64,000 nucleotides of DNA from Euryodendron excelsum (lineage: Eukaryota; Streptophyta; Magnoliopsida; Ericales; Pentaphylacaceae), in assembly GCA_033060915.1 (NCBI GenBank), contig CM065378.1, positions 11,143,501 through 11,207,500 on the forward strand, given 5' to 3'. Below, in pieces: positions 35,801 to 47,771 of this stretch (the stretch's first letter is position 1; the number at the start of each line of letters is the position of its first letter). The notes below the pieces were generated by a model that saw only the letters and a list, made by a program, of their open reading frames with translations, made no database searches and had not been told where the DNA came from. Position numbers and translations under genes: made by a program.

Positions 35801-37260
35801 ATGAAGAGTCGTCAGAGTTTTACTTCAGATATAATTAGTAATCTGCCAAGTAATGTCACAGATAATATTCTTGACTGCTTGCCATTGAGGGATGCAGTGA
35901 GGATGTGTGCTCTGTCGAGTAGATGGAGGTATAAATGGGTAACACTTACAAAAATCATAATTGATGAGAAGATTTGCAGAGTAGCTTTGGGAAACAAACA
36001 ACTGAAGACAATTATCTACCAAGTTCTGTTGCTTCATAATGGGCCTTTACTTACATTTAAGCTGCCTGCTCCGCAACTCAGGAGCTGTCTTGACATCAAT
36101 CACTGGATCCTTATCCTACTGAAGAAAAATGTTCAGCAATTCATTCTTTGCCTTCCCTTTGGCCAGGACCATAAACTGTCTTTTCACCTATTTTTGTTTC
36201 TACAGCTAAGGCATCTGGATCTTTGTTCTTGTGAATTTAAGCCACCACCTACTTTCAAAGGATTTTGTAGGCTTGTCAAGCTTTATTTGCAGGATGTTCG
36301 TATTGCACATGAAATGTTTGCAAATTTCATCTCTAACTGCCCGCTGCTTGAACAGTTGGTAATACATGACTGCACCAGATTTGACTGCCTCGAGATCAAT
36401 GCTACTAATCTCCTATATTTTGGGTTTATTGGTACTTTCAAATCGATTTGTTTCTTCAGGACCTCCCTTCTTGCAGAAATTGCGGTTGTCTTGACATCCA
36501 TTGACGCAGATATTAACCAGCATGAGGAAGGAAAAGACTCTAATTTGGTGAAGTTTTTTCATTCTCTACCTGCTATTGAGAACTTGATTCTGGATGATTA
36601 CATTTTGGAGGTAAGAAAGCTTCGCATTGCATTAAGTGAACTAACTACTAATCAATGTTCTAACCTTCTCTTTTTTTTTTTGTTTTTGGGCACAATTGTT
36701 TTGAAGTTCTTGGCTGTAGGTAATGTAACAAAGAGACTCCCCAGTACCTTAAATCGTCTCAAAACTCTTGACCTATGTTATAGTTGTTTTGGTAAGATCA
36801 GTGAGGTCTCATGTGCTCTTTGCTTGATTAGAAGTTCCCCCAGCTTGCAGGAACTAAAAATCGCAGTGAGTTACTGTAGAAGTCAATATTTTCTCCCCTG
36901 CTTCTTGTTAGAGTTTATATTGATACGATTGCAATATTGTCTTCTTTGTAGGCCAAGAAGGAAGGCCCTGTAGACTGGGAAGCTGTTGCAGAATTCTTTC
37001 TAGCACAAGACTTCTCGGATTTTACTTTGAATAGGCTTCGTAAAGTGAATATGGGCCAATTTTCAGGTGTGCAACCAGAAATGCAGTTTGTTAAGTTCCT
37101 GTTAGCATGTTCAACTGCACTGGAGAAGATGGAAGTCTTGCCTGCTGAAGAACAGGATTCTAATGGAAGGTTTGACATGTTGAAGGAGCTGACTCGTTTT
37201 CCTCGAGCATCACCGAACTCATATTTTTATATCCAAATGAATGAAAATTTTAATTTCTAA
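35801..37260 (+). CDS. F-box/FBD/LRR protein, intact member of the cluster (copy A)
   Basis: A likely substrate receptor of an SCF ubiquitin ligase, of the plant F-box/FBD/LRR group related to At1g13570. Exons are 35801-36610, 36707-36865 and 36952-37260, all in phase with GT-AG sites, giving 425 residues. The F-box spans about residues 10-50 (ISNLPSNVTDNILDCLPL, then SSRWRYKW). Leucine-rich segments follow (LQLRHLDLCSCEF, LLEQLVIHDC, LNRLKTLDLCYSC). An FBD-like tail begins near residue 345 (MGQFSGVQPEMQFVKFLLACS). The other copies end in a KAELI phrase plus PNE; here a small deletion near the end shifts the last residues to a different tail. It is the only copy without a stop or frameshift in the body. 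The substrate is unknown. Confidence 0.85.
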
Positions 37261-38229
37261 TAGTTAGAAAGACCATGTTCTGGAAAGGAGGTGTATATTT
37301 TGGTTTCATATCCAAATGTTGTTTTGTTTATCGTTTGGGTATTTCAGAAATGTTTCATGGTTTGTTCAGATTTTTGCAAGCCTTCTATAGAGCCTATTTT
37401 TGTGTAGGTCCCATGACTCCTTTAAAGTTAGTCAATTTTTAGAGATAGTGTGCGGATTGTTCCTAATTTTTCTATATTTTGTTTTTGATACATGAGAAGA
37501 AATTGCAAATGAGATGGCTTAAGCGAGGGAGGGAATGTGAAGAGGGAGAATTGAACCCAAGAGAAGCTAAGATCCTAATCAATTAGGCTAGCTTTAGTTA
37601 GTTTTTTATGATATATCACATATTGACTATAATAATGACATAATTAAATTATGTACAATCAGCTCTTCAAAAACTAAAGCCTTTTTTTTTTATTTTTTAT
37701 TTAGTGCTCTCTTTTATTTAATTATTTTTTGTTTGCTATGAAGTGTTTAGGTCTTCCAGCAATTACTTTTTAAAATTGATATAAACTTACCAAATAAGAG
37801 GGAGAGTTTGATTAACATAGTATTTTTATAAATATAAAAATATATGTACATATATATTTGTTTTTTAATAAAAAATATATGTTTTTTCGAGCCAAAAATT
37901 AAAAAATATATGTAGAACTCAAAAAAGCGCACGCTTGTACCATTTTTTTTGTAAATTTTGACAAGTAAGTTTGTTTTTTTATAAAACGCACTATAAAAAT
38001 GTGGTAAGCACTACCTTAAAAACTGAATCCTTGTCCAGCGGTAAGAATTTAGATTTACTTGCTCAATTCTTGTTTCGAGTCTTCACGCTTGATATCTATA
38101 TTACATTGTGGCTGAATTTGAAAAAAAAGGAGGCCGACTGAAATATAAAACTGAATTTTTTAGAGATGAAGACTAGTGGGAATGTGACTTCTGTTGGGAG
38201 GCTTGGGACAGAGAACCCTACTTAAACAG
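37261..38229. other. 3' flank of F-box copy A, no gene
   Basis: About 37265-37820 is duplicated after copy B (about 40975-41410) and partly again at about 42690-42940, sharing GAGCCTATTTTTGTGTA and TTTTTAGAGATAG. The rest is AT-rich with T-runs and short chance frames. Confidence 0.5.
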
Positions 38230-38300
38230 GGAGCCGGAGAAGAAGAGGTGGGGCAGTCCCCTGTAATCTTACATCCCCTCATCTCCAAATTCCTCACGAG
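38230..38300 (+). other. 5' untranslated exon remnant of F-box copy B
   Basis: Shares GGGGCAGTCCCCTGTAATC-type sequence and CCTCATCTCCA with the leader exon of copy A, ending CACGAG before GTAAGTCTGC at 38301. The donor is intact even though the coding region downstream is broken. Confidence 0.45.
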
Positions 38301-38412
38301 GTAAGTCTGCAAAAAACCTCCTCATTTTATGTTCTAAACAGAGATTTATCGTTTCTTATAGTTTCTTTAACCCAGTTTACCCTTCTTTTAACATTGAAAT
38401 GTGTATATGCGT

Positions 38413-38429
38413 ATACACGCGCGCGCGCG

Positions 38430-38461
<32 letters not shown>

Positions 38462-38463
38462 AA
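38413..38463. repeat. Compound microsatellite (CG, CA, TA)
   Basis: Consecutive CGCGCG, CACACA and TATATA runs lie in the leader-intron equivalent of F-box copy B. A Z-DNA-prone alternating purine-pyrimidine tract; likely variable in length between individuals. Confidence 0.8.
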
Positions 38464-39477
38464 TGCATGTTATTCTTCTTGATGCTCTTGCTGTTCTTCA
38501 TCAGAACCATCACTATTACTCCTGTGAAATTACATGTAACCTTCAGCGCACGGTCGCACCGTGGCACCGCACAGATAAATGTAGATTCGGGTACGTAGAC
38601 GGGTATGTAGAGTAGCCTATCTACGTATCTATTTTAATTACCAAAAAGCAAAGTGCATATAATATTCGACATGTTTTGAGTAAGAAATAGTTAACTTTTT
38701 GAGTCTTGATTAGCATCACGACAAAATGATGAATACAATTTCATATGTACATACAATAAATCTGGATGAGAGAGTAATGTTGTGGATCAATTTACCCACT
38801 TGCACATAATTGTTTGGAAGCAATGAAAGGCAAAGAAATTATTTATAGGTTGAGAGCGTTTCGAGAAATTATTTATGCTATTTTCAGTCATTCTTTCATT
38901 TAAAAAATTATTTATATCTTCCTGAACAGAGTTTGTCCAAATATTTCAGATATGAAATCAGTTTTGGACCTGTGATACTAATACATGATACATCACTATT
39001 TCTGTGTCACCAAAGTTTCAATGAAGCATATGGATGTGATTATTTATTTAGCTTCTTTAAGGACTAAACCTTATTAAGGAAAATAAGGAAACAAGCCCAT
39101 TACCCTGATCCTAGTTGCATCAATCTAGTGAACTGGGTACAGCCCTAACCTCCAACTTTATTTTCACAAATTAACTGTCGGAAGTCAAACTTGATTTCAG
39201 ATATGTCTAGTTCTTAATATTTTCTACATACATCATAGTCATGTATGTGACTGAAGAGTTATATGAGAAGTTTTCATGTATCCAACTTTACTTTTCTACT
39301 TATACAATTGGCTGACCTAAGCCCAGCATTCTAACGTGGGAGACATGCAAATACAACTATTCCATTGTGTTCTTTCATGTATATTTGCCTTTATACTCAT
39401 GTTCTGGATGGTGTTTGCGGGACTTAATTCTCTTACCTGAATTTTTAATTTGCTATAGGCTCCATAAAAAGTGAAGA

Positions 39478-40931
39478 ATGAAGAGGTTTCAGAGTTGTAC
39501 TTCAGATATAATTAGTACTCTGCCAAGTAATGTCACAGACAATATTCTTAAGTGCTTGCCATTGAGAGATGCAGTGAGGACAAGTGCCCTGTCGAGTAGA
39601 TGGAGGTATAAGTGGGTAACACTCTCAGAACTCATATTTGATGAGAAGATTTGCAGAGAATCATTGGGAAATGAACAGCTCAAGACAATTATTTACCAAG
39701 TTCTGTTGCTTCATCATGGGCCTTAGTTACGTTTGAGCTGTCTGCTCCCTGATTCAGGAGCTGTGTTGACATCAATCATTGGATCCTTATTCTATTGAAG
39801 AAAAACATTCAGGAATTCACCCTTCGTCTTTGCCGCGGCCACTACCATAAATTGCCTTTTCACCTATTTTCATTTCTACAGCTAAGGGGTTTGGATCTTC
39901 TTTCTTCTGAATTTAAGCCTCCACCTACTTTCAAAGGATTTAGTAGGCTCATCAACCTTGACTTGCAAGATGTTCATATTGGACATGAAATGTTTGGAAA
40001 TTTCATCTCTAACTGCCCACTGCTTGAACGATTGGTAATGGATGACTGCACCAGATTTGGGTGCCTTGAGATCAATGCTCCTAATCTACAATATTTTTGG
40101 TTTCGTGGCAGTTTCAAATCGATTTGTTTCTTCAGGACCACCCTTCTTGCAGAAATTGCAGTTATGTTGAAATCCTTTGATGCAAATATTGACCAGCATG
40201 AGGAAGGAAAAGACACTAATTTGGTAAAGTTTTTTCATTGTCTATCTGCTATTGAGAACCTGGGTCTGGATGATTACATTTTGGAGGTAAGAAAGCTTCT
40301 CATTGCATTCAGTGAACCAACTGACAAACAATGTTTCTAACGTTCTCATTTTCTGCACATTTGTTTCAAGTTCATGGCTGTAGGTAATGTACCAAAGAGA
40401 CTCCTCAGTCCTTTGAATTGTCTCAAAACTCTTAATCTAAATGATCTTTGTTTTGATGAGATTGGTGAGGTCTCATGTGCTCTATGCTTGATTAGAAGCT
40501 CCCCCGACTTACAGAAACTTAAAAATCAGAGTGAGTACCTACAGAAGTCAAATCTTTTCTCCCATGCTTCTTGTTATACAAGGAGAGTTTATATTGATAC
40601 GATTGCAATATTGTCTTCTTTGTAGGCCAACACGGTAGACTGGGGTCCTGTAGAGGGGGAAGTTGTTGCAGAATCCTTGCAAGAGCAAGACTTCTCGGAT
40701 TTTCCTTTGAATAGGCTTCGTAAAGTGAAGATGGCACAGTTTTCGGGTGTGGAGCCTGAAATGCAGTTTGTTAAGTTTCTGTTAGCATGTTCAGCTGCAC
40801 TGGAGAAGATGGAAGTCTTGCCTGCTGAAGAACAGGGTTCTTGTAGAAGGTTTGACATGTTGAAAGAGCTGACATGTTTTCCTCGAGCATCGCCAAAAGC
40901 CGAACTCATATTTTCATATCCAAATGAATGA
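39478..40931 (+). pseudogene. F-box/FBD/LRR copy B, broken by frameshift and stop
   Basis: Very similar to copy A throughout (exons about 39478-40286, 40371-40530 and 40626-40931). The ATG and F-box are intact, but a one-base deletion at GGGCCTTAG near 39724 gives a stop after 82 codons. With the frame restored, a TGA at 39750-39752 follows. A third lesion, one extra A before the exon 2 donor (near 40528), would shift exon 3. The FBD tail is otherwise well kept and ends KAELIFSYPNE. The 82-residue F-box-only peptide could still be made, but the leucine-rich part could not. Similarity to copy A suggests recent inactivation. Confidence 0.8.
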
Positions 40932-41410
40932 AAAATTTTAAGTTCTGTATATATATGTTTTAATTTCTAGGAGTAACAAAGACCAGGTTCTACAAGAAGT
41001 TGTGTACATTTTGATTTCGTATCCAAATGTTGTTTTGCTTATCTTTTGGGTTTTTTAGAATTGTCTCATGGTTTGTTCAGACATTTTTAAGCCTTCTATA
41101 GAGCCTATTTTTGTGTATGTCTCATCACTCCTCCTTTAAAAGCTAGCCAATTTTTAGAGATGGTGTGTTGATTGTGCCTAATTGCTCTCTACCTACCAGA
41201 TTAAATTTTCCTATGATATATCACAAATTGACACTAGTATGATATTGGCATATTCAAATTATGTACCATAAGCCCTTAAAAAATTTAGGCTTTTTTTGAG
41301 TTAGTGCTCTCTTTTATTGTTTTTTTGTTTGTCATAAGGTGTCTAGACTTTTGACCAAGTGCTCTTTTGAGCTCATACAAACTTATAGTTCAACGAGTAA
41401 GAGGGAGAGT
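40932..41410. repeat. 3' flank of F-box copy B, duplicate of the copy A flank
   Basis: Collinear with about 37265-37820, sharing TCCAAATGTTGTTTTG, CATGGTTTGTTCAGA and GAGCCTATTTTTGTGTA, and ending at the shared TAAGAGGGAGAGTTTG. There it is replaced by the unrelated segment at 41415-41830. Confidence 0.7.
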
Positions 41411-41414
41411 TTGT

Positions 41415-41830
41415 TTGCATCGCCGGATACGATGCTGCGACGCCGCAATTGAATCCTCTTTGAGATCCTGCATTAGCAGCTCGTAGCCTGATACCACAGA
41501 CTTTGAGCCGTGATCTCCATGGAAATCCTAAGAATTTTTGAAGATTTGCAATGTCAATCATCCAGTAGGGTTAGTGAATGCGAACAAAGATTCACACCGT
41601 TTATTTTGGACTAATGGTCCATGTTGTCCGATGCTTGCCCAGTTAGCAGTAGATGATCTTTCACCCTGTTTGGGCAGATTCCTGTGCCCCACAAAATCTC
41701 ATGCTTCAGCCCAACAGGCTTCATTTGCGGCCCAAGAAAATGGACTTGCTAGTTGTTTCCCAAGTCACGCAGAGCAGGTGCACCTGTGGGAGTGTGAAAA
41801 GCATGAAGTTTTAAGATTCATAGGTTGAGA
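41415..41830. other. GC-richer insert of unknown origin
   Basis: The copy A and copy B flanks are collinear up to GAGGGAGAGTTTG, after which copy B switches to an unrelated segment of higher GC. It carries a 96-codon open frame on plus (41538-41828) and a 62-codon frame on minus (41373-41561). Neither resembles a protein I know. The end contains TAGGTTGAGAGCGT, also present at 38845-38858 upstream of copy B. It may be an insertion of organellar, genic or transposon DNA. Confidence 0.4.
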
Positions 41831-42254
41831 GCGTATCGAGAGCATTTATATCATATTTATTTTATTTTAACAAATTTCAAAATGTTATTATTAAATATAT
41901 TTATAATTTATTATATGGTTTCTATACTAAAATATTTTTTATATTTAATATATAGTAGATGATAAACTAGACAAATGGGCAACCCCATAGATTGTTGCTT
42001 TTCAATTGAAAGTGGCTTTTTCTTAGTCACATTTCTAGTCTCAGTATATATTTAAATACCATAATAATACACATGTCAACCAACTGTTGGTTTAAATTAT
42101 AATTTGAGAATTTGACCATTTGAGTTCGAAAATTTGACCATTTAAGTTTGCGAATTTGACAAGAATTAGTTTTCAATTCGTCAGTTAAAAAATTAGAGTG
42201 CAGTTCATTTACCTAGTTTGAAAGATTGTGTAACTTATTCCTAGGGATAGAAAT

Positions 42255-42610
42255 GGGACGAGTTTGGATCAGTGGATCTCTATCCTATTCCCGCCCTGCC
42301 ATGGTAACCCCTCCCCCCAAACTCGCCCCGTCCCGCCCCACTTAACCCCTTTCCAAACCCACCTCGCCCAACCCCATCCCATCCTGCCTTGATTCCTTTA
42401 TTTCAGTACTTTTTTTAAAATATTTCATGGATAAAGTAAGAGATAAAATCACCAAAAAAATTACAAAAATCATTTTTAATAAAATGTATACATATAAAAT
42501 AAATATATATTTATAAACGGGACGGGTTTGGGTTGGGACGGATTTTTGCATCTTGTTCCCAAACTCGTCCTGCTGTCGATTAGTATCACCCCATATCCAT
42601 ATCAATAAGG
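42255..42610. repeat. Degenerate inverted-repeat element rich in CCCGCCC
   Basis: The left part (GGGACGAGTTTGG, then CCCGCCCTGCC-type runs) and the right part (GGGACGGGTTTGGG, then CCAAACTCGTCC) are complementary in places. This is the style of common plant MITE-like dispersed repeats. Ends and target duplication are unclear. Confidence 0.35.
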
Positions 42611-42689
42611 GCAGGATGAAGTGGGGACGTAAGATATCAGGTTATTTTACAATCCTTCCTCATTCCACAACCATGAGTATATAAGGTTC

Positions 42690-42940
42690 CATCCCTCCTT
42701 TAAAAGATATTCAATTTTTAGAGATGGTGTGTGGATTGTGCCTAATTGCTCTTTACCCTACCATATTAACTTTTCCCCTTTCCTTTCATAGAGTTTAGAG
42801 CAAGAAAACATAAATACATCACAAATTGCTTCAAAATTTTGGCCTTCTTTGTGGTGGTGCTTTTTTGTTTTTGTTTTTCTTTAAGATATTCAGGATTTCG
42901 ACTAACTAATTCTCTCGAGCTTATACAAGTCCACCGTTAA
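42690..42940. repeat. Third partial copy of the F-box 3' flank
   Basis: Shares CTCCTTTAAAAG, TTTTTAGAGATGGTGTG and GATTGTGCCTAATTGCTCT with about 41130-41200, and then a degraded version of the following text. It implies another lost F-box unit or a local duplication of the flank. Confidence 0.6.
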
Positions 42941-43265
42941 CACAAATCATATAAATTTTAGACATCACATAAAGATAACTGGCCACAAGGGAAGGGGGAA
43001 GGGGAGGGGGAGGCGGTTGAAAAAGAATTGAATTTAAAATCTCATACTTAATATTAAAATCAATTGACCACTTAATCACTCCTTGTGGATGAGGTGGCGT
43101 TTAGATTGTACGTCGTTAATCATTACTCTTAATCTTAGTGTATCAACTTTTCCCATCTTGTTACATTGGTATTGAATTGCCAAAAATGTACAAGGTGCTT
43201 GAAAACTAGACTAATGTTAAACTTTAGAGGAGTTGAGCTTTAATATGGTCGTCTATTGTGTGAAC

Positions 43266-43703
43266 CATAATTATCAATATAGTGTTCTAACCCGTAGTAC
43301 GTATGGGACCCGACAAAAAAAAAAATACAAAGAAAGATGAGTTCCATCCCCGTAAATCGGCCAATATCGGGCAGTACTAGTTAGTATTGAATTTATTGAA
43401 TGGTACTGAATTTTGTATAATTTATTTGTAATGTATTCTGGTTATAAATATCTATTAGAACTCGTATTGGACGTATAATAGACAATTAATATATCTCTTA
43501 AGTATTTTTAAATATATATTTGATTAGATAATACTTTATATTATATTGAAATAGTTTAGTACTAAATAATACGAGTAATATCAAATTTTGTAAATAAATA
43601 TTTTGTAAGTAAATATATACTTTTATACATATAAAATACTTATAATGATAAATACCGAATGATACTGGTAATACACCAATAAGAATACGTATTGACAACT
43701 ATA
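43266..43703. mobile_element. hAT-type MITE with perfect 8-bp target duplication
   Basis: A 438-bp AT-rich element flanked by GTGTGAAC at 43258-43265 and 43704-43711. The left end CATAATTATCAATA and the complement of the right end TATAGTTGTCAATA form a 14-bp inverted repeat with three mismatches. No coding frame. The 8-bp duplication points to hAT, a different family from the two 540-bp copies. Confidence 0.65.
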
Positions 43704-44102
43704 GTGTGAACTTTTTCCTCCCTTTTAGGAAAATAACCAAGGATCAGGATAAGGTTAGGATTACACCTGCCATCACCAAAAGTTCATATACATTAATAAC
43801 TATTTTGTATTTATTTATTTATTTCGCTATTTCACGCAAAGATATCCCTGAGAAAAATTTATCCAACCAATTTGAGAGCATTGATCTCTTCTCATAATAC
43901 GGATTAAATGGTCATTTCAGTTCTTTGTTTTTATTTTCACTTAAAATACACTTCATTTACGAAGTAGAGGACTGCTGCCTACAGTCACGGCTATGAATCG
44001 GTCACTAGTTGATAGGTAACACATCAGTTGGAGAGTGACCCACAGCTGCGACTGTGGATAGCATTCTTCTACGAAGTAACTGCTAATACTCTCTCTCAAA
44101 AT

Positions 44103-44378
44103 CGGGATCAGCTCCCCTTCAGATCTTAATATCTAGAATTCTTCTGACTTTTTATCTCACTATGCCACGTGCTAGTTATCCAGATCCAATGAATAATGTT
44201 GTTATCAGATTCAATCCTATGTGTTGATTTTGTTACTTTTTTTTAACGTTAAATAAGATCGTGTATTTAAATAAGATAATATCATCCGTTGAATTTAGGT
44301 GACTAATACGTAGCGTAGTAAGATAAAGAATCTAGAAGATTGAGGATACTAAAGTTTGAAAGGAGGGGAGCAGAACCG
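44103..44378. mobile_element. Palindromic MITE-like element
   Basis: The left half (CGGGATCAGCTCCCCTTC, then TTTTTATCTCACTATGCCACGT) pairs with the complement of the right half (CGGTTCTGCTCCCCTCC, then TTTATCTTACTACGCTACGT). The halves meet near 44225-44260 and could fold into one imperfect hairpin. Target duplication was not identified. Confidence 0.55.
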
Positions 44379-44439
44379 AAGGTCCCATACTCAAAACCTA
44401 TCCCTCTCGGGTCCATCGGCACATCTTGGCCTCATCTTT

Positions 44440-45580
44440 TTCAGTCTTTTTAAGGTTGAATGAAGTCTTTGGTTTAACATCTTGTAAAGGAGTTTGGAAG
44501 TAGAGCAGTGGATAAAAAAGAATCATGATAGGAGGTTGAAGAGACAAAAACTCTACCAAAAAAAAGAAGGATATCTTGTCTGATTTCTTATCTTATTTTT
44601 ATCATTTTTTTTTTTGTGTGCAAAGAATATGTTATTTCCTTAGTATCATGATTGAAATGTGATCTTTCATTGAGGAACTGGGTTGTAGGATTTGGTTAGT
44701 TTCTGTTATGTCACTTTAATGCCATACTGTGAGAGATTTAAAACCCTAATACTCGAATGGAAAAAAAAAAACTGAAAATGAATTAGGCATATGTATTGAG
44801 TAGCATATGATCAGCACCCCCTTTTTAAGAGACCCTTTTCAGCTTTCATTGTCTATTCCAACATTTTGGTCAAACCTTGATTAGTCTGATGATTTTTCAG
44901 AATTGTAGCAAAATGGCAAAATAGGATTCATTTGAACTCACTCAAATGGTTGGCACTAATAATTATTGACTTTATTTTTTGAATATCAGAACAATTTGAT
45001 TTTTCGTTCTATAAATATGCATTTCATATTAATTTGATGACTGCCTTTTTTTAATCCGTAACCTTCAAATACTTACAACCCCTTTGGAGTTGGTGACTTG
45101 GAGAGAAAAGAAAACGAACAGCAGAAAAGATAGTGTTATACTCTGATTGGATTGAAAGGAGGAGAGAATATGAAAAACAAAGTACTAGACTTCTAACTTA
45201 GAAAACTTTTGACCCAAAAAAAAAAAAAAAACTTAGAAACCCAAAGATAAAGAAACTTTTCATGGAGTGCCCAAGGAATTTGTCTACTTCTAAGAATATC
45301 ATGAGAACTTACTAAAAGGAGAGGCCTTTTTCTCACTACATTCTTGTTCATGAGCCTCAACTAGCTAAGTCGAGCTCTGTTAGAGTTCTGCTTATTTATC
45401 AATTAAGCTTCAAGATAAATTTTAACAAGCATTTTGTTGAGCACTTTGTGAACATCTCAATTTGTTTGTAGCCCCAAGGACAACATAATAGCTGATGCCA
45501 GCGCCAATATTGTTCATAGCTTGAGGGAATGGTCATTGTCCTACTCAAACGAGAAATGTATGAATAATTATAGAGGAATT
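44440..45580. repeat. 5' flank of F-box copy C, duplicated at 58.3-59.5 kb
   Basis: Collinear with 58265-59515 over about 1.1 kb, sharing GTTTAACATCT, AAGAATATGTTATTT, ATTGAAATGTGATCTT and GATGCCAG. The copies differ by substitutions and by a 214-bp insertion in the right copy. No gene of its own; it supplies the upstream region of copy C. Confidence 0.75.
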
Positions 45581-46214
45581 GTGTTTCAACATTGTATTCT
45601 TTGTCTTCTTAGTGTTCTTTTTCTTTTCAAAAAATGCAAAGGGTTGCTATTTGCACTTTAGAAGATTTCTTTTTTGCTAAATAACCCAGTTCAGAATATT
45701 TGAAGCACTTTCAAATATCTAATTAATAATTTTTTTATTTTATTAAAGGGATCTTGAAATATGAAAAGATATTAGCGTGTTTAACCTGTGATCCTTATGG
45801 AAGCAGATTTTTGCTCTTGCCAATTGGTACCTAAGTTTTGTTTATAGGGCATCTGGATTCAATAGACTCATTAGAGATGTTATGTTGCACTTACAAGCGG
45901 AATATTAGAATCGGAAAGGAATTGTTCCAACATACAATGGGATAGTAGTCTAACTACTGTATTCAAGCAGACAGAGCTGAAGAATGTCATGACAATGGCT
46001 TGAACACATAGATGTCAATAATAAATTAAAGCTGTGGCCAATGAGATAATGGGCTATTGCTTGTTATTCTTTTATTTTGTGCCAGGAAATTTAATAGAAA
46101 AAACCACTACCTGGGGAGCTTGATACTTTGATTTGGTTACTTTTGCTTAGAATAGTTAGTAGCATGAAGAACAGGCGTGGCTCAACTGCTTAACAAAACA
46201 AAAAGAAGAAGAAC

Positions 46215-47660
46215 TTGTGTGGGTCAAGTTCAGATATAATCAGTCATCTTCCAGGTAATGCAATAGAAAATATCTTAATGTGTTTACCGATACTGGATGC
46301 GGCGAGGACTAGTGTTTTGTCAAGGAAATGGAGATATATCTGGGTGACACTTCCCCAACTTGTATTTGATGATATGTTTTGCAGAACAATGAAACGTAAA
46401 CTTATGATGACTACTTATCAAGTTCTGTTACTTCACCATGGACCAATACTCAAGTTCACTCTCTTTTCGTAGACTGGAAAGCTGTTCTGAGATTGATCAG
46501 TTTATACTTTTTGTGTCAATCAACGGTATCCAGGACTTCTCCCTTAACTTTTGGTATGGTGAACCTTATAGATTGCCATCATCACTATTTTCATGTCTGC
46601 AATTGAAGCATTTGAATATTCATTCTTGTATGTTTAAACCTCCTCCTGGATTTCAAGGATTTAGCAGGCTCCTTTGCCTGGTGCTTTGCGAAGTTGTCAT
46701 TACTGCTGACATATTTTCAAGTTCAATCTCCAGTTGTCCACTACTTGGAACGGCAGAAACTTGCAAGCTCCACCAGTTTCGGTTACGTTGAAATTGTTGC
46801 TCCTAATCTTAGATTCTTATGCTGTGAAGGCCTTTTCAGTTCTATATGTTTGAAAAATACTCCTCATCTTGCATGGGTTTCGATTTCTTTGATGGAGTCC
46901 CTAGGCGAGGAATTAAATGAGGATGCATTTAAGAAAGGAGAAACATCCAACTTGGTCATGCTTTTTGGTAGTTTACCTGTCATTAAGTTTCTGGAATTGG
47001 ACTATCATTATGTCAAGGTAAAATTAGCTTACTAAACCATGCGATTTATTTATTTTTTTAATTATATTTTTTCTGGGGATAAGTAAGCCATGTTTGTTTT
47101 CTTTTCTTTTGCTTCTGATACCTGGCTGCTGGTGGTGTACCAAAGAGGCTGCCAACTACTTTGAACCATCTTAAAATTCTCGAGTTGAATGATATTTGTT
47201 TTGGGAACCTAGGTGAGGCCTCGATTGTTCTTTGCTTAATTAGAAGCTTCCCAAATTTGGAAAAAGTTATAATTAAGGTGAATAATGGCAGATACTATTT
47301 GCCTTGTTTATAATGTAAATTATGAACCTTTGGACTCAGACAATTCCGTTTTCTTCTCTCCAGGCATATTCCAGTGAAGCTGCTGCTCTAGAACTTTTAG
47401 AAGTGCAAGACTGGTCGGATGTCTCTTTAAATCAACTTCTAGAAGTGGAGATGCAAAAGTTATCTGGCACAAGGTGTGAATTGGAGTTTATTAAGATTCT
47501 ATTAGCCAAATCACCAATGCTGGAGACAATGCTTATTGAAACGAACCCACTGGAGGTTGCTGATGAAGGATTGAGTATTTTGAAAGAGTTGACACGTTTT
47601 CGACGCTCATCACCTCATGCAGAAATTACATACAAAAATCCAGGTGAAGATCAGGTTTAG
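46215..47660 (+). pseudogene. F-box/FBD/LRR copy C, multiply disrupted
   Basis: More diverged from the others but the same plan: F-box (SDIISHLPGNAIENILMCLP), leucine-rich middle and FBD tail (47364-47660, ending PGEDQV). Lesions: the expected start codon is absent, with no ATG between the upstream in-frame TAA at 46191 and the F-box. A frameshift puts TAG at 46470-46472. One extra G at 46747-46748 (CTTGGAACGG) shifts the frame again. The intron 1 donor at 47018 is present, but the acceptor that should precede CTGGCTGCTGG (near 47124) lacks AG. Exon 2 to exon 3 junctions (47278, 47363) are still consensus. Older decay than copy B. Confidence 0.8.
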
Positions 47661-47771
47661 CAGATAGATTGTGTCCTTTTTGACCAGCTATGGTTTGAAA
47701 ATCACGTACAAACATCCAGATGAAGATCAAGTTCAGCAGATGGATTATGTCCTTGACAAGCTATGATCTGA
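47628..47771 (+). repeat. Tandem duplication spanning the copy C stop codon
   Basis: About 72 bp around the stop (ACATACAAAAATCCAGGTGA to CTATGGTTTGA) is repeated directly after it at about 47704-47771 (ACGTACAAACATCCAGATGA to CTATGATCTGA) with about a dozen differences. The second copy has CAG where the first has the TAG stop. Confidence 0.75.
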
